This document shows, in pieces, positions 28,745 through 39,374 of a stretch of DNA of 64,000 nucleotides. How positions within the stretch are numbered: position 1 is the first letter of the stretch; each line of letters opens with the position of its first letter. Made by a program: the position numbers and the translations under genes. Source of the DNA: Armigeres subalbatus (taxonomy: Eukaryota; Arthropoda; Insecta; Diptera; Culicidae); the NCBI RefSeq assembly GCF_024139115.2, contig NC_085139.1, positions 139,630,097 through 139,694,096 of the forward strand, written 5' to 3'. The notes beneath the pieces are model-generated. The model saw only the letters and a program-made list of their open reading frames with translations, did not search any database and was not told where the DNA came from.

Positions 28745-30770
28745 AAGCAACCATGCGATGCTGAGGCTAGTTGAACCAGTGCGAACACACGGTAGCGCAA
28801 TTGCTCGGAATCGTTTTACCTTCGAGTGCGCAATAATTGGGCTACTGGTTGAACATTAAAAATTCAGATGCATTAAGGGGCCATGTTAGTTTTCCAGATT
28901 TATTTTGCAATTTTCAAATCCACTAAACTTCCGTTAGCCGTTCCCTTTGGAGGAGATTGCACATTATCATCCGTGATTTGGTCGAATTGCTCAGATGCAA
29001 TGCAACAAGACTGTTCCATACTAAACCGTATCAGCCTTACTCGATCAATGCTCCCATCAGCGCCTAGTGGGCGTATGCGGGGTGGAGTCCGGTAACAATC
29101 AAGAGGGATTTTGCACACCTTCAGGTTTATTTCAGTGTTATCTATCGTCTCTTGTTGCGGCTGCAACTGGTGAATAGTGGTGGGCTGTCAGTGGTTGATG
29201 GACTTCAAAGCTGTGCAAATTAACGGTTTCAAAAATCATGACAGTTGATGGATTTTGATGGGCATGAACTGTTTCTACACGGTTAATAGACGATTAACGG
29301 CTGCGCTCGGATGACCTGCATTGAAGGCGTCATTAGAAAATTTGCAATGAGCTTTATCAGATCTTCCAAAACGTTCGTTGTCTCGCTTTACAAATTTCGC
29401 TGCGCCCAAACATTTCATCATTTGAAATGAAGGTTGACGCTGGTCGTGAGAAACAACGCACCAAACAATTTCTCGGATTCGTTTTCCGAGTCCAATAAAA
29501 TTCAGAGTGCTTCCTCTTTCCTGCAGAGACCCGGCTGGCCGCCAGTCATGTATTTCAGAGAGAGTTAAACACAACAAAGCAAATTTTATAAGCCCATAGC
29601 TTCATTCTCGTTTTTCCGAATCAATTCCGTTTTTTGTGGTTTGGCAATATCAACGTGTTTTGTTTTCAGTACTGATTTTCGATTCACCATTCTTTCTGTA
29701 TCAAGATGAACTTTATACCCCGGAGACCATATGGTCTGATCCAACACGCGTTCGGTTTTTCTGTGAGGTTCCATGAAAAGCAACACCTATTTGTGTAGCG
29801 GCTGCAAGAGAAGAAATTTGATTTTCGGCGGGTAATGATTAATCAGTTGTGTTGGATGTGCTCTCTGTTTCCATCTCTGCTCGATACATCAATGATTACT
29901 GGTTTGTGCATCATGCGTCCCAATGGGCTTTCAAAGGGATGCTTCACTTGGGAACAAGTGTATAGGCTCAATCTCGAGTGATGAAGTTAATCAGAGAAAG
30001 GGGTGTTCCATGGAAGAGCTCGCCACCAAATTGGCCAATTCTGTCGACCAACGGGATCTTTGAATTTTAAGGTAGATACTGAGTTGCGGATATACCACCA
30101 TGTATGGTATGTGAATTTCATTGCATTTCAAATTTGAATTTTGATTTTCTATCCTGGTGCTTTTTGCAAGCCCAATGCATTTGACAATTCAACTTGAAGC
30201 CGATTAATGATTCTAGCTGGTTTGGAAAAAAATAATTTTTATTGTTGAGCCGGCTCTTATATCATTCTATTTGTTGCTCTGATGCTCTGCAAAAAAATTT
30301 GACTTTTACTGGTAATGTAATCAATGATACTAATGTAAATGTAATCGTTTTCTCAATGTTATTATGCGTTGAAAACCATGCACATAAACAGAGCATGAAT
30401 AAAACCGTATAAATACATCACCTTACCATTACTACTGCACTCTGTTGACAACAATACTTTATTCACCCTGATAATTAATTCATAAACCATTAAGTTTACA
30501 TGATATTATGTGAACCGAAACAAAAGATGGCCACGCTTGCGACGATCTCGGTAGAATGTAAACAAAACAAACAATTCCATCACGGCGACGGCAGCTGCAA
30601 ATGCAGCGGGAAACCTCTTCTTTAGGAACACAGTGATACTATAGTGAAGATTTTCCATTAAGACTACAAAGCAGCATTCGTGATACTGTATTTCATCGGT
30701 GTACTTCATCAGGTGTTTACTTAAATCGATGGAAAAACTTCAAATTTTTGCTCTTCATCCAGTCAGATAT
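28745..30770. other. Unassigned DNA, partly GC-richer
   Basis: Minus-strand frames of 66-100 codons (28900-29166, 29275-29577, 29586-29786) follow one another and are longer than the local background, but none shows a domain I recognise. A TATAAATA sequence near 30405 precedes a 32-codon frame (30527-30625) that I do not accept as a gene. No repeat boundary is seen. Confidence 0.3.
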
Positions 30771-30774
30771 TTCC

Positions 30775-31735
30775 CCTTGACGACGGCAAGATACTCTCCG
30801 TAGAGGTGGCGGCGTACTAATTGCTGTCAAATCGGAACTGCAGTGTATTTCGGTGAACCTCGTCGATTGTGATTGCCTAGAACAAGCCACTGTTCGCATT
30901 ATTCTGCCTCAGTTTTCGCTTTACGTTAGCTGCATCTACATTCGCCCAAACAGCTGCCCTGATATCTACATGAAACACGCGGATTCTATTAGCCAGATAC
31001 TGAATCGTGCCGATCCCTGCGACGTCATTGTTTGCCTTGGAGATTACAATCGGCCGAATCTAGTCTGGCATTTCGATGATGAAATTAACGGACACTTGCC
31101 TATCAACGCGTCAACTGAGCAGGAGCTTGCCCTATCAGAGTCCTTGTTATCCTCTGGAATGCATCAGATCAATGATCTTCTGAACGCGAACGGCAAACTT
31201 CTTGACTTGGTGTTCGTAAGCGATCCATGCATCATAGATCTCTTCGAGTCGCCATCTGCTCTTTTAAAAATTGACCCTCATCACAAGCCATTAGTTTTAA
31301 CCGTTGACGTCCGTTCTCGCGATGAAAGATCAGTGCCAATATCTACCGTTGACTACGACTTCAACAGGTGTGATTATCAAATCGTCAATGCACGGATTGC
31401 TGCCCTGGACTGGAATCATATTATGAATTATGCCTCAATCGACGACTCTGTTACCGCGTTCTATCGCACAATCGAACAGATCATCCAAGAAAACGTGCCG
31501 GTCAAACTTTGCCGACCATCGAAGAAGTACAATCAACCCTGGTGGACGCCACAGCTCCGAAATCTTCGCAATCGTCTGCGGAAATGCAGGAAGAAGTTCT
31601 TCCGAAACAGGATTGAAGCGAACGCGGCTAATCTGCGGTTAGCTGAAGAAGAATATACTCGTATGCAGCATTGTCGGTTCCGTGAGTACATGGAAAGTCT
31701 TCAAGCAAACTTGAAAATGATCCTTCATCGTTCTG
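30775..31735 (+). pseudogene. CR1/Jockey-like LINE: endonuclease domain and linker
   Basis: This is the apurinic endonuclease half of a non-LTR retrotransposon ORF2. Homology starts at about 30790 with RRGGGVLIAVKSEL, before the first Met at 30853, so the N-terminal third of the domain is missing (5' truncation). Motifs in the Met-started frame: GDYN at residues 63-66 (usual GDFN), LDLVFV at 117-122, and HHKPL at 143-147 (usual SDH.PL). A QPWWTPQLRNLRNRL linker follows near residue 233. The frame is lost near 31735, where the protein continues in another frame. The endonuclease nicks target DNA to prime reverse transcription. Confidence 0.85.
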
Positions 31736-31869
31736 GGCCTACATTAAAAAAAGGAAGGGGTCGAACAATATCTCTGTTGACCTCACTTATCTTACGCTTT
31801 CTACTCGATCACCTGACGCAACAGCAAATTTGTTTGCCAGCTTCCTCCGCTCAGTACATGACGACAATC

Positions 31870-33474
31870 CTCCTCCATTGAATCAAAGCTAAATCGAAAG
31901 TCTTCCGTCGTATTCCGTCGGCTTCCTCAAGTCACTTTTAGCAATGCGGATATTTTTGAAGCTCTCAGCTCGCTTGACACATCAAAAGGTCCGGGACCTG
32001 ATCACCTACCGCCCACCTTCATCAAACAATGTGCTTCATTGCTGGCAATGCCCATTGCTTCAATTTTCAATCGATCTATAAGCGATAGTGTTTTCCCGGA
32101 AGCTTGGAAGCTTGCTTCGATCGTTCCCGTGTACAAATCCGGTAACATACATAGTGTAGAGAACTACCGTCCGATATCAATCCTTAACTGTTTCGCCAAA
32201 GTTTTTGAGAGTCTTTTGCACGAAGTATTATACCCAGCAGTACAATCTGTCATCTCCGAGTATCAACATGGGTTCATGAAAAAGCGCTCGACGACATCCA
32301 ACCTAATGGTATTCACTCATACAGTGCTAGACGAATTGGAGAACCGTAGCCAGGTCGACGCTATTTATTTTGACTTTTCAAAGGCGTTTGACAAGGTGCC
32401 ACATGCACTAGTGATAGAAAAACTTGACCGACTTGGCTTACCTACTTGGATCATTCGGTGGTTAAAATCGTACTTATCCTCTCGCAAGGCTTTCGTCAAA
32501 GTACTTGGCGCCAAGTCTGATGCCTATGACATTCCCTCTGGAGTACCGCAGGGCAGTATTCTAGGTCCGCTCATCTTTATTCTTTTCGTCAATGATCTAT
32601 GTAGCAACCTGAGCTCTGGAAAACAGCTTTATGCGGACGATTTGAAAATATACCGTGTCATAAAATCGCTAGTAGACTGCTGTGCTTTACATACTGATAT
32701 TGTGAATGTTGCAAACTGGTGCAAAATCAATGGTATGCAGATGAACCCGACTAAATGCAAAGCCATAACATTCACTCGTTGCCGATCTTCTATAACCTAT
32801 GACTATTGTCTGAATCACACAGCGCTTCAGAGGGTTACATCGATCAAAGACCTTGGAATCGTTCTCGACAGTAAGCTTCGTTTTACGGAACATTTATCAG
32901 TTACCATTGCTAAGGCCAATGCTATGCTTGGATTCTTACGGCGGAATACAGCACAGTTCGATGATGTCCATGCTCTCAAATCATTATATTGTGCATTAAT
33001 TCGGAGCATACTAGAGTACGTAGTGCAAATCTGGGCTCCGTATCATTCCGTTCACATTGAACGCATCGAGAGAATACAAAAACGCTTCATCAACTACGCC
33101 TTGCGCCGCTTACCATGGAACGATCCATCAAACCTGCCTCCATACCGAAATCGTTGTGCTTTGATTGACTTACAACCAATGGCAGACCGTCGAGTGATGC
33201 TTCAGAGGATGTTTATTTTCGACGTCATAACGTGTAACATCGACTGCCGTTACATCCTGGAGAACGTTCGATTCATGTACCATCTCGTCAACTCAGGAAT
33301 CGTCAACTGTTATGGATCCGTGGTCACCGCACACACTACGGTCAAAATAATCCATTGGACTTATGCTGCAGACTATTCAACGAAGTGTGTTGTTTTTTTG
33401 ACTTTAATGTTACCAAATTAGTTTTTAAAAATAGGATTATGTCAAACAATCAGTCTGTGCAATTTACAAGTTGA
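31870..33474 (+). pseudogene. CR1/Jockey-like LINE: reverse transcriptase domain
   Basis: An open frame runs from about 31870 (no Met) through a Met at 32048 and carries all core RT motifs. Before the first Met it has SKGPGPDHLPP. Residue positions counted from 32039 are YRPIS 43-47, FDFSKAFDKV 111-120, GVPQGSILGP 168-177 and YADD 198-201. The thumb region (RFINYALRRLPW) is present. At about 33270 a one-base shift moves the C-terminus to another frame (QLRNRQLLW, then DFNVTKLVFKNRIMS), ending at a stop near 33473. A very short 3' UTR ends in AATAAATAAATAAAT at 33487-33503. With two frameshifts and 5' truncation the copy is dead, but it is the best kept in the window. The clade (CR1 or Jockey) is uncertain. 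Confidence 0.9.
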
Positions 33475-33564
33475 AGACCATGTACAATAAATAAATAAAT
33501 AGATACTGTATATTTGAATCGCCGTGACTCAGAAACTGTTACTCTTTGGGCAACATTGATTTCG

Positions 33565-33632
33565 AGAAGTGAAGACAGTAGAGTGGTATCAGAACGGGCT
33601 ATCACTCTGCGGACTGGGTTCGATTCTCATGC
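33565..33632 (+). repeat. tRNA-like fragment
   Basis: GTAGAGTGGTATCAGAACGG resembles an A box and TGGGTTCGATTCTCATGC a B box, spaced as in a tRNA. No full cloverleaf can be drawn, and a Helitron-like element starts 18 bp downstream. Probably a SINE head or tRNA pseudogene. Confidence 0.45.
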
Positions 33633-33649
33633 TAACTGTTTTTTATTTA

Positions 33650-33910
33650 TCTTATATATAAAAATGAAATGGTCTGTGTTCGTATCCGCATAACTCGAAA
33701 ACGGCTGGATGGATTTTTTTCATTTCTTCAGCAGAAACATTCGTTATAGTTTCCGACGGGTTTATATGATAATTCCTCATGTGAAAATCATTACTAAAGT
33801 CGAGTAAAAAGTGAAATACTAAAATTAAGATTCGTATGGGAATATCGCTAGGCAGTTTACAACGCGTATTTTCGCCTACTATGCAGGACAACGTCTGCCG
33901 GGTCGACTAG
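33650..33910 (+). mobile_element. Helitron-like non-autonomous element
   Basis: Begins TCTTATATATAAAAATGAAA with an A just before it, and ends GCCGGGTCGACTAG with a T just after. 5' TC, 3' CTAG and insertion between A and T without duplication are the Helitron signature. The TATATAAAAATG start followed by ACTCGAAAACGGCTGGATGG is a form I recall as widespread in insect genomes. The 3' hairpin is weak in this copy. Confidence 0.65.
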
Positions 33911-33914
33911 TATA

Positions 33915-35120
33915 GCATAAAATAGAACATGTAACTTTAAAACAACACATAAATTTGAGATAATAAGTGATGTAAAAATAAAATGAAATGTAAATTTCTA
34001 TCGTTTATCATGCTCCAATTATGTGCATGATATTTGATGTAAATGTACACGATTCGTTCGAACAGTGTAGTATTTTTTTTTTCATGTTCGGGTGTGCCAC
34101 TGCGACCATTTTATTACGATTTTATTACATTTTATGCTCTGGTATAAAATGTAATAAAATCGGTAAATGTTCGAGCGGTGCTGGAGTTTTTGATAGTTAC
34201 ATAGTGTGGGAAAATGTATGACAAACATCGATATTCAGTACATATGTGGGACAGATGGCGTTATTATTTAAGAGCATTCGATGCCAATATATGCTTGAAT
34301 TTGTGAATTACGTTGCAATCACAATGTAATTATATGCCCAGCAAAGCCGAAAACGTTCCAATCCTCAACCGGACCGGGAAACGAACTCGTCACCTCAGGC
34401 TTGTGAATTCTGTGCCTCTACCTGTCAGGCTACCAGAGGATTATCCGAAAGGTGAAAGAATATAAGTTCTAAAGACCGATTTCTACTACACCATTTCCAT
34501 CAACGACTGATATGTTTGACGACTGATACGTTTCTAATGAATGTAACCCGAGGATACACTTCAGGCTAGATTCTTGTGTTAGTTGATCAGATGCACCGTA
34601 CATTGATAAAGACGTACCGTTGCAGGAGATGATCATGATGAAGTTTTGTAACTTGGTCTAGACGTGCACACTTGCGCGCCTTCTTCTACATCAATCTACT
34701 CACGTTGGACATGCAACGTGCATCGGCGATTGGCACAGTAGAAAAAATATCTGTTTAGCTGAATCCAAATGATTTTTCTTTGGCTTTAAGTTAAATTCGA
34801 TTTTCGCATTAATCAATCGGTAACCAAATCCCTTCCTGACGATTTAACTCAAGAATTTTAAAATTTCCTTCCTAATCGAATCGTTTTGAGATCCGAAAGG
34901 TTTGTATAAACAAAAAGCTGGTGAATTTGACAGGGAAAGGTAAACAATCTGTGGAATACAACTTTGGGTCAGTGGTTGAGGAAAAAGAACAATACCTCAG
35001 AAAGTGATCTAAAGTGCGGTGCGGCAAATAGTTCAGTACTTATATGGCATTTGCAAAACAAACACCCGGGCAATGCTGGGTATTTTTCGCTAGTCTTCTT
35101 CTTCTATATATGGACATTAG
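33915..35120. other. AT-rich DNA with one tRNA-like fragment
   Basis: On the minus strand at about 34362-34440 there is a tRNA-like pair of boxes (CTCTGGTAGCCTGACAGG and GAGTTCGTTTCCCGG) without a full fold. A TATTACATTTTATGC/GTATAAAATGTAATAAAA inverted repeat lies near 34120-34160. Otherwise nothing is recognised. Confidence 0.4.
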
Positions 35121-35126
35121 CCACCC

Positions 35127-35325
35127 TATAACCAGAGACCGGCGGAGTGAAAAACTGTCGAAATGGCAACGTATGAAAATGCATGAAATAGTGAAAATAA
35201 TACCGGCATCACTTGAACTTTTTGCTTGCTTCTTATGGATGCAAAAAGTAAACAAGTCGAATTGGAACCGCTTTTGACGGTTCGATTGGAAACAAGATGG
35301 CGTCTTCGCCGATCTCTTATTGTAG
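35127..35325 (+). mobile_element. 199-bp MITE, copy 2 of two
   Basis: Ends TATAACCAGAGACCGGCGGA and, inverted, TACTACAATAAGAGATCGGC. Partner of 26403-26606 in the opposite orientation. Shares GGCAACGTATGAAAATGCAT. Confidence 0.75.
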
Positions 35326-35503
35326 TATTTCTAATGGACATGAGTTTACGATTCCTTTGAGGCAATATAACTTACGAACGAGTGGTCCAATTAGCATGAT
35401 TTCCTCACTAATCGATTCGTCTTGGGATCAGCTGTGTTTGTATGTATGAAAAGGTAGAAAATTTCGCTGGAAAAGTTCAACAAATGAAAAAATAGTACGT
35501 GTT

Positions 35504-35895
35504 TATTATAGATAGTGGAATATATAGATGAGCGAAGATAAATCCTCTGTCTCCAAACGAACTGTCAAACGTGTCTCCAAACGAGCATGACGCCACGATT
35601 TCAATGGAAACGTTAAGGGCTGTGACGTCATATGCGCGTGTGCACGGGCAAAAAAATCGACTCAGTCATGCTTTCGCTCATCTATAGATTCTACCAATAT
35701 GAATACACCACTAGGTGTTCCAATCTGCCAAGTTTATGGATGAGAAGAAGGCGGGGGTGAAAAATTCATTTTCGGTGCAAAACATAAACAAACCGGCTGG
35801 CTCTCTCATACTAAAATCCAAGATGGCTGAATCGTGAATTTGGCAGATTGGAACACCTCTGTGTGTTTTCATCTTGGATTCTACTATCTATAGTG
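35504..35895. mobile_element. MITE with AGGTGTTCCAATC ends, split by another MITE
   Basis: The inner inverted repeat is perfect: AGGTGTTCCAATCTGCCAA at 35715-35733 and its complement at 35844-35862. Imperfect pairing continues outwards to TATAGATAGTGGAAT at 35507 and ACTATCTATAGTG at the right. The second MITE (35519-35691) sits in the left arm. Confidence 0.65.
35519..35691. mobile_element. 173-bp MITE with TATAGATGAGCGAA ends
   Basis: TATAGATGAGCGAA at the left is inverted at the right (TTTCGCTCATCTATA). The interior has GTGACGTCATATGCGCGTGT. It is nested in the left arm of the 35504-35895 element. Non-coding. Confidence 0.75.
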
Positions 35896-36002
35896 TTTTT
35901 TTTATATCACAATAGATCTAACAAATGGTCGCAGTGATTAAAATACCCAACAAGAAAAAAAATCTATAGTGTTTATGATTTCCGAAGAAAACTATAATAC
36001 TT

Positions 36003-36132
36003 GAACTAAAATCGATCTAGAAGGCGACGCTGCAATCAACTAGACGATTGACAGTTAGGTAAAAAATAACCCGAGCAAGATCGGGCACCAACAAATTTAA
36101 TATTCGTCCCCGTCGTGCGGGGTACGGGCTAG
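36003..36132 (+). mobile_element. Helitron-like 3' end with terminal hairpin
   Basis: CCCCG-TCGTG-CGGGG (36108-36122) forms a hairpin six bases before CTAG at 36129-36132, followed by T: the classic Helitron 3' terminus. Upstream AAATCGATCTAGAAGGCGAC and AACCCGAGCAAGATCGGGCA match, in inverse, the sequences flanking the SINE at 57352-57794. The 5' end is missing. Confidence 0.6.
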
Positions 36133-36173
36133 TTTGGATTTTTGGTTTTCTAAAAAAAAATAAACAGAAGAAA

Positions 36174-36372
36174 TAGGGACATGGCAGGTATTTTCGTCTG
36201 TTCGTCATAGTCTCGAAAACCAATAAAAGAGACGCTTTTTTATAAAACTCATACGTACCAAATCGTAGGCGCAGGAGAAACGTTCTGCTATAGTGGAGTT
36301 CTAGCAAATGTACGTTGCTTTCGTTGGTTTTAGCCCCTACGACGATTAACGGAAATACCTGCCGTGTCCCTA
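36174..36372 (+). mobile_element. 199-bp TA-flanked MITE, copy 2
   Basis: Begins TAGGGACATGGCAGGTATTT and ends AAATACCTGCCGTGTCCCTA. It is the better-kept partner of 2499-2697, with identical length. Confidence 0.85.
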
Positions 36373-36470
36373 CCAAGTTTGAAACAGAAAGTCGCCTTCC
36401 AGCTTCCAAAAAGACACCCGAATGGTGATACATACTCAACACTTCTATTTTGGATATATTTTTGATTTGG

Positions 36471-36690
36471 TAGGGGAATGATTCGGCACTTCATCCCATA
36501 GCTCCTATTTTCATCCCATCAAAAACAAAGCAATGAAAAGGAGTTTGGTTTGTTTCATATTCTTGTGATTTTTTTCACCAGTGAGCACGCTTGTTAGCAA
36601 AAATAAGCAACAAGATTGGTGCTGTATTTATTTGTTTTGCGATGAGATAAATATATGTTCAGTGAGATGGAAAACGGAACAGTTCCCGTA
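36471..36690 (+). mobile_element. 220-bp MITE, copy 2 of two
   Basis: Ends TAGGGGAATGATTCGGCA and GGAACAGTTCCCGTA. Inverse partner of 13264-13460, slightly longer because of small indels. Confidence 0.8.
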
Positions 36691-37204
36691 GATGGTTTCA
36701 TTTTACCATATTTCAGAGTTTACCCCCAATACTAACTTTAGGGTTATTTTATTTATATGAGAGTATCCAAAACCAAGCTGTAACTTCAGCTGATTTTGGC
36801 TGAAAATTTTCTTGCCACGATTTCTAACGATGCTTATACAGTCCCTTCCCGATTTTGGCAACAGGACCGGATTTTAATGTTGCCAAAATGGGGATGTTGC
36901 CAAAAACGGGAAAAAAATTTCATACAAAATTTCATTTTTTTTTGTTTTCATGATTGATTCTAAATATTTAGAATATGTACTACAAAGTATGTGGAGTGTG
37001 TTTAAGTGATGCAATTATGATGCATTGACATTTTCGCGGTATATTCATAACTCGGAGAATGTAGTTCAACCAGATTTGAAAAAAGCTTCAAGAATGGTAA
37101 TCAAACGATAATGTAACTAATTAGCCAAGTTCATAATACAAATTTAATAATAAATAATGTTAGAAATTAACAATAGCGTCGGCCACGTCCCTACTAAAAT
37201 TTGT

Positions 37205-37460
37205 GGAAATTTTTCTTCTATCGGGATTCGCTGGTTGGGATTTTAATACTTGGGTCATTTTTTAGTTGGGCCTCCACTGGTTGGGTTCTGGCCCAACTAA
37301 AAAGCAACCGTACGTCGAAATTCAATGTAAACACGGAAAACGGGATTGGGCATCACTGGACATCATTTGTGATGATCAAGTCGAAATACACGTGTTCAAA
37401 TGGCCGTCAGTTGACCCAACAAAAAAATCGAATTCGTTAGTTGGGCCGAGGTCGTAGCCT
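37205..37460. repeat. Nested GTTGGGC phrase repeat
   Basis: GGTTGGGATT, TAGTTGGGCC, GGTTGGGTTC, GGCCCAACTA, GACCCAACAA and AGTTGGGCCG occur in both orientations, with GGATTCGCTGGTTGGG at the left and CCTAATCAGCGAATC at the right forming imperfect inverted ends. It is probably a separate small element inserted in the pogo-like one. Confidence 0.5.
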
Positions 37461-37759
37461 AATCAGCGAATCGTGACTGTATACTGAACTATAGTTCATT
37501 GAAGTGCTGACTTCAATCTGATATATCATATAAATTTTAGTCCATCAAAAATGCTGATAAAAATATCATAATTCACTATATAAATCAAATAGCGATCCGA
37601 CGGATACAAGGTGACTAAATGTGGTACAAATTTCGAATTCTTATGATGGAGGAAACTTTCTTGTGGTCGATGTGATTAAGAGTAAAGTTCTTTCACAACT
37701 TTCGCTGACATTATGGAAAAGATGAACGGAAGGCACAAGACATTCCATTGTTTTAGAAA

Positions 37760-38053
37760 ATGGTAATAGAAATCTGCATTCTGCACATTGGTCAAGAGTA
37801 TCCAAATAGTGTAAAATCACTGCAGGTCATCGCACTCCAGTTCTCCATGCACTACTTTCATTATTATAACTTTGAAAAGATAGAAGAATCCTACATCAGA
37901 CTGAAGAGGGAAGCAAAGCATTACTGTCGAACTGTTGGCAAACATGCTGGTATCAAAAGGCTCGTTATGCAATTGACACATCAGGAAACTGGAAAAGCCC
38001 ATAGTGTTCTGATATTAATCGCTAGACAAATTTTCGTCAATTTAAAACAATAA
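37760..38053 (+). CDS. Unknown 97-codon frame inside the pogo-like element
   Basis: It begins at an ATG-like start at 37760 and includes SVKSLQVIALQFSMHYFHY, KIEESYIRLKREAKHYCR and GKHAGIKRLVMQL. Basic and aromatic residues are common and there is no membrane segment or signal peptide. I recognise no family. It is the longest frame in the element, but without a transposase motif it may be chance or a captured host exon. Confidence 0.2.
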   Translation: MVIEICILHIGQEYPNSVKSLQVIALQFSMHYFHYYNFEKIEESYIRLKREAKHYCRTVGKHAGIKRLVMQLTHQETGKAHSVLILIARQIFVNLKQ

Positions 38054-38507
38054 GACTCTTTGAAATAAAATTATTGCTTATTGTCTATACGTGAATGCAG
38101 CAGAAAGACTGATAAAATGATAAAATGACAGTTTCACGACTGATATCAGAAAAGAGGCACACAATGAGCATAACGACTTGATGGCTATATGGCTGTATGG
38201 CGCATATAGAAAATCGCACTAGCAATTAAATATTTTTTTTCAGTGAAAGTGCCTATTCGTACAGAGCCCATAATTCGCATATAAACCTTAATGATATTCA
38301 CTTTTGATTTTGTTTATCCTATAACATATTAATAAAAAGGTTGTAACTCTAAAAAGTAATAAAAAACATGTTTTCGAAGTTGTTGCCAAAATCGGGAAGA
38401 AAATGTTGCCAAAAACGGGTGTTGCCAAAATCGGGATGGGACTGTATTCGTTTCTAAATTTACGTGAATAACCTGTTCAAAATTGATTCACTAATTGTGA
38501 ATTCGTG

Positions 38508-38818
38508 CACTGAGGATACTGGCCGTAAGACCATCATACGATTCTCTTTTGAAATTTCGCCACATGTAAATGTATTGATTTTCATACGATTCACTAATGG
38601 AAAAAAATGTAACCTAGTTTCGAACTTTGAACGTCGTGATTAGGAGGCGTGTGGTCAAACCACACGCTCATCGACGCTTCAAGGTATCGTCTTGCTGGAT
38701 ACCCAATAAAAAGATAGGTTTGACCGAAATTAGATTTTAAGATTTTCATAGTTCAATTCTTATGAAACATTCGCATAAGTTTGGTCGTATGAAAATCTTA
38801 CGCCCAGTATCCTCAGTG
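38508..38818. mobile_element. 311-bp MITE with CACTGAGGATACTGG ends
   Basis: CACTGAGGATACTGGCCGTA and, inverted, CACTGAGGATACTGGGCGTA; pairing extends to about 36 bp (AAGACC.TCATACGA). In the middle, CGTGTGG-TCAAA-CCACACG forms a perfect 7-bp hairpin near B-box-like GTTTCGAACTTT. The target duplication is uncertain. Confidence 0.75.
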
Positions 38819-38819
38819 T

Positions 38820-39235
38820 GGATATACGGCATTAAAAGCTCTTTGGGAAAGCAGAATTGTGGTACCTCAACATGATCTCAACGAAAAAAAAATGTTTGAG
38901 ATCCCGATCTAATCGATTTTCATGACGAAGCTTATCTATTTTCTCTGCTATTGCAAAAGCAATTGAGATTGCACTCAGCCGTATATCACATGTGCAATAG
39001 AAGGATATTTCAGCACAATCCTAGCTGAGGTCAACTATGACTGAGCAGGGATTTACTTCTCATTGCTCGCTGTCGCTATTTTTTATATAATACATTTTGT
39101 TACCAGTTTGCACCATTGGATGTAATTCATTCATGCGAGTAACCTGGAGTAGGTTTGCTTCAAACTATTTTTGCGTTTTAGCTGTTTTGTAATAAGTATT
39201 TATGTTTTTATTCATAGAATACAAAGATCTTTCGG
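38820..39235. other. AT-rich DNA, nothing recognised
   Basis: No supported feature. Confidence 0.35.
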
Positions 39236-39330
39236 CCGATTGTACGACAATTCCCCGAATGCAATTTCCCCGAATAACAATTCCCCGAATGTAACATTTT
39301 CCCGAATGAAACAATTCCCCGAGTGTAACT
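39236..39330 (+). repeat. AATTCCCCGAATG phrase repeat
   Basis: Five versions in 95 bp: CAATTCCCCGAATGCAATTT, CCCCGAATAACAATT, CCCCGAATGTAACATT, CCCGAATGAAACAATT, CCCCGAGTGTAACT. The phrase resembles that of the foldback at 23710-25157. No inverse arm is seen nearby, so this may be a half element. Confidence 0.6.
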
Positions 39331-39374
39331 CTCTTCTTTTTGAGTGCGGTACAAAGCGATGGGTATCCAGTTAG

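Larger units (their letters stand above)
36839..38444. mobile_element. 1.6-kb pogo-like element with GTTGCCAAAA phrases
   Basis: Starts CAGTCCCTTCCCGATTTTGG and its minus-strand right end is CAGTCCCATCCCGATTTTGG, about 25 bp of inverted repeat with TA on both sides. CAGT...ACTG ends plus TA fit the pogo branch of Tc1/mariner. The phrase GTTGCCAAAATCGGG or GTTGCCAAAAACGGG occurs two to three times at each end. Inside is a 97-codon plus frame (37760-38053) with no DDD/DDE or CENPB-type motif that I can see. It is therefore non-autonomous or carries captured sequence. Confidence 0.75.

Noticed and set aside
28900..29786. Three consecutive minus frames as an unknown multi-exon gene
   Set aside because: No splice sites or domains connect them; left as unassigned DNA.
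30527..30625. 32-codon frame with a CKCSGK end behind a TATAAATA
   Set aside because: Four cysteines are too few for a metallothionein call, and the length and context do not support a gene.
30506..30709. Minus frame with a hydrophobic AAFAAAVAVMELFVLF stretch
   Set aside because: Antisense to another small frame; one membrane-like run is not enough evidence.
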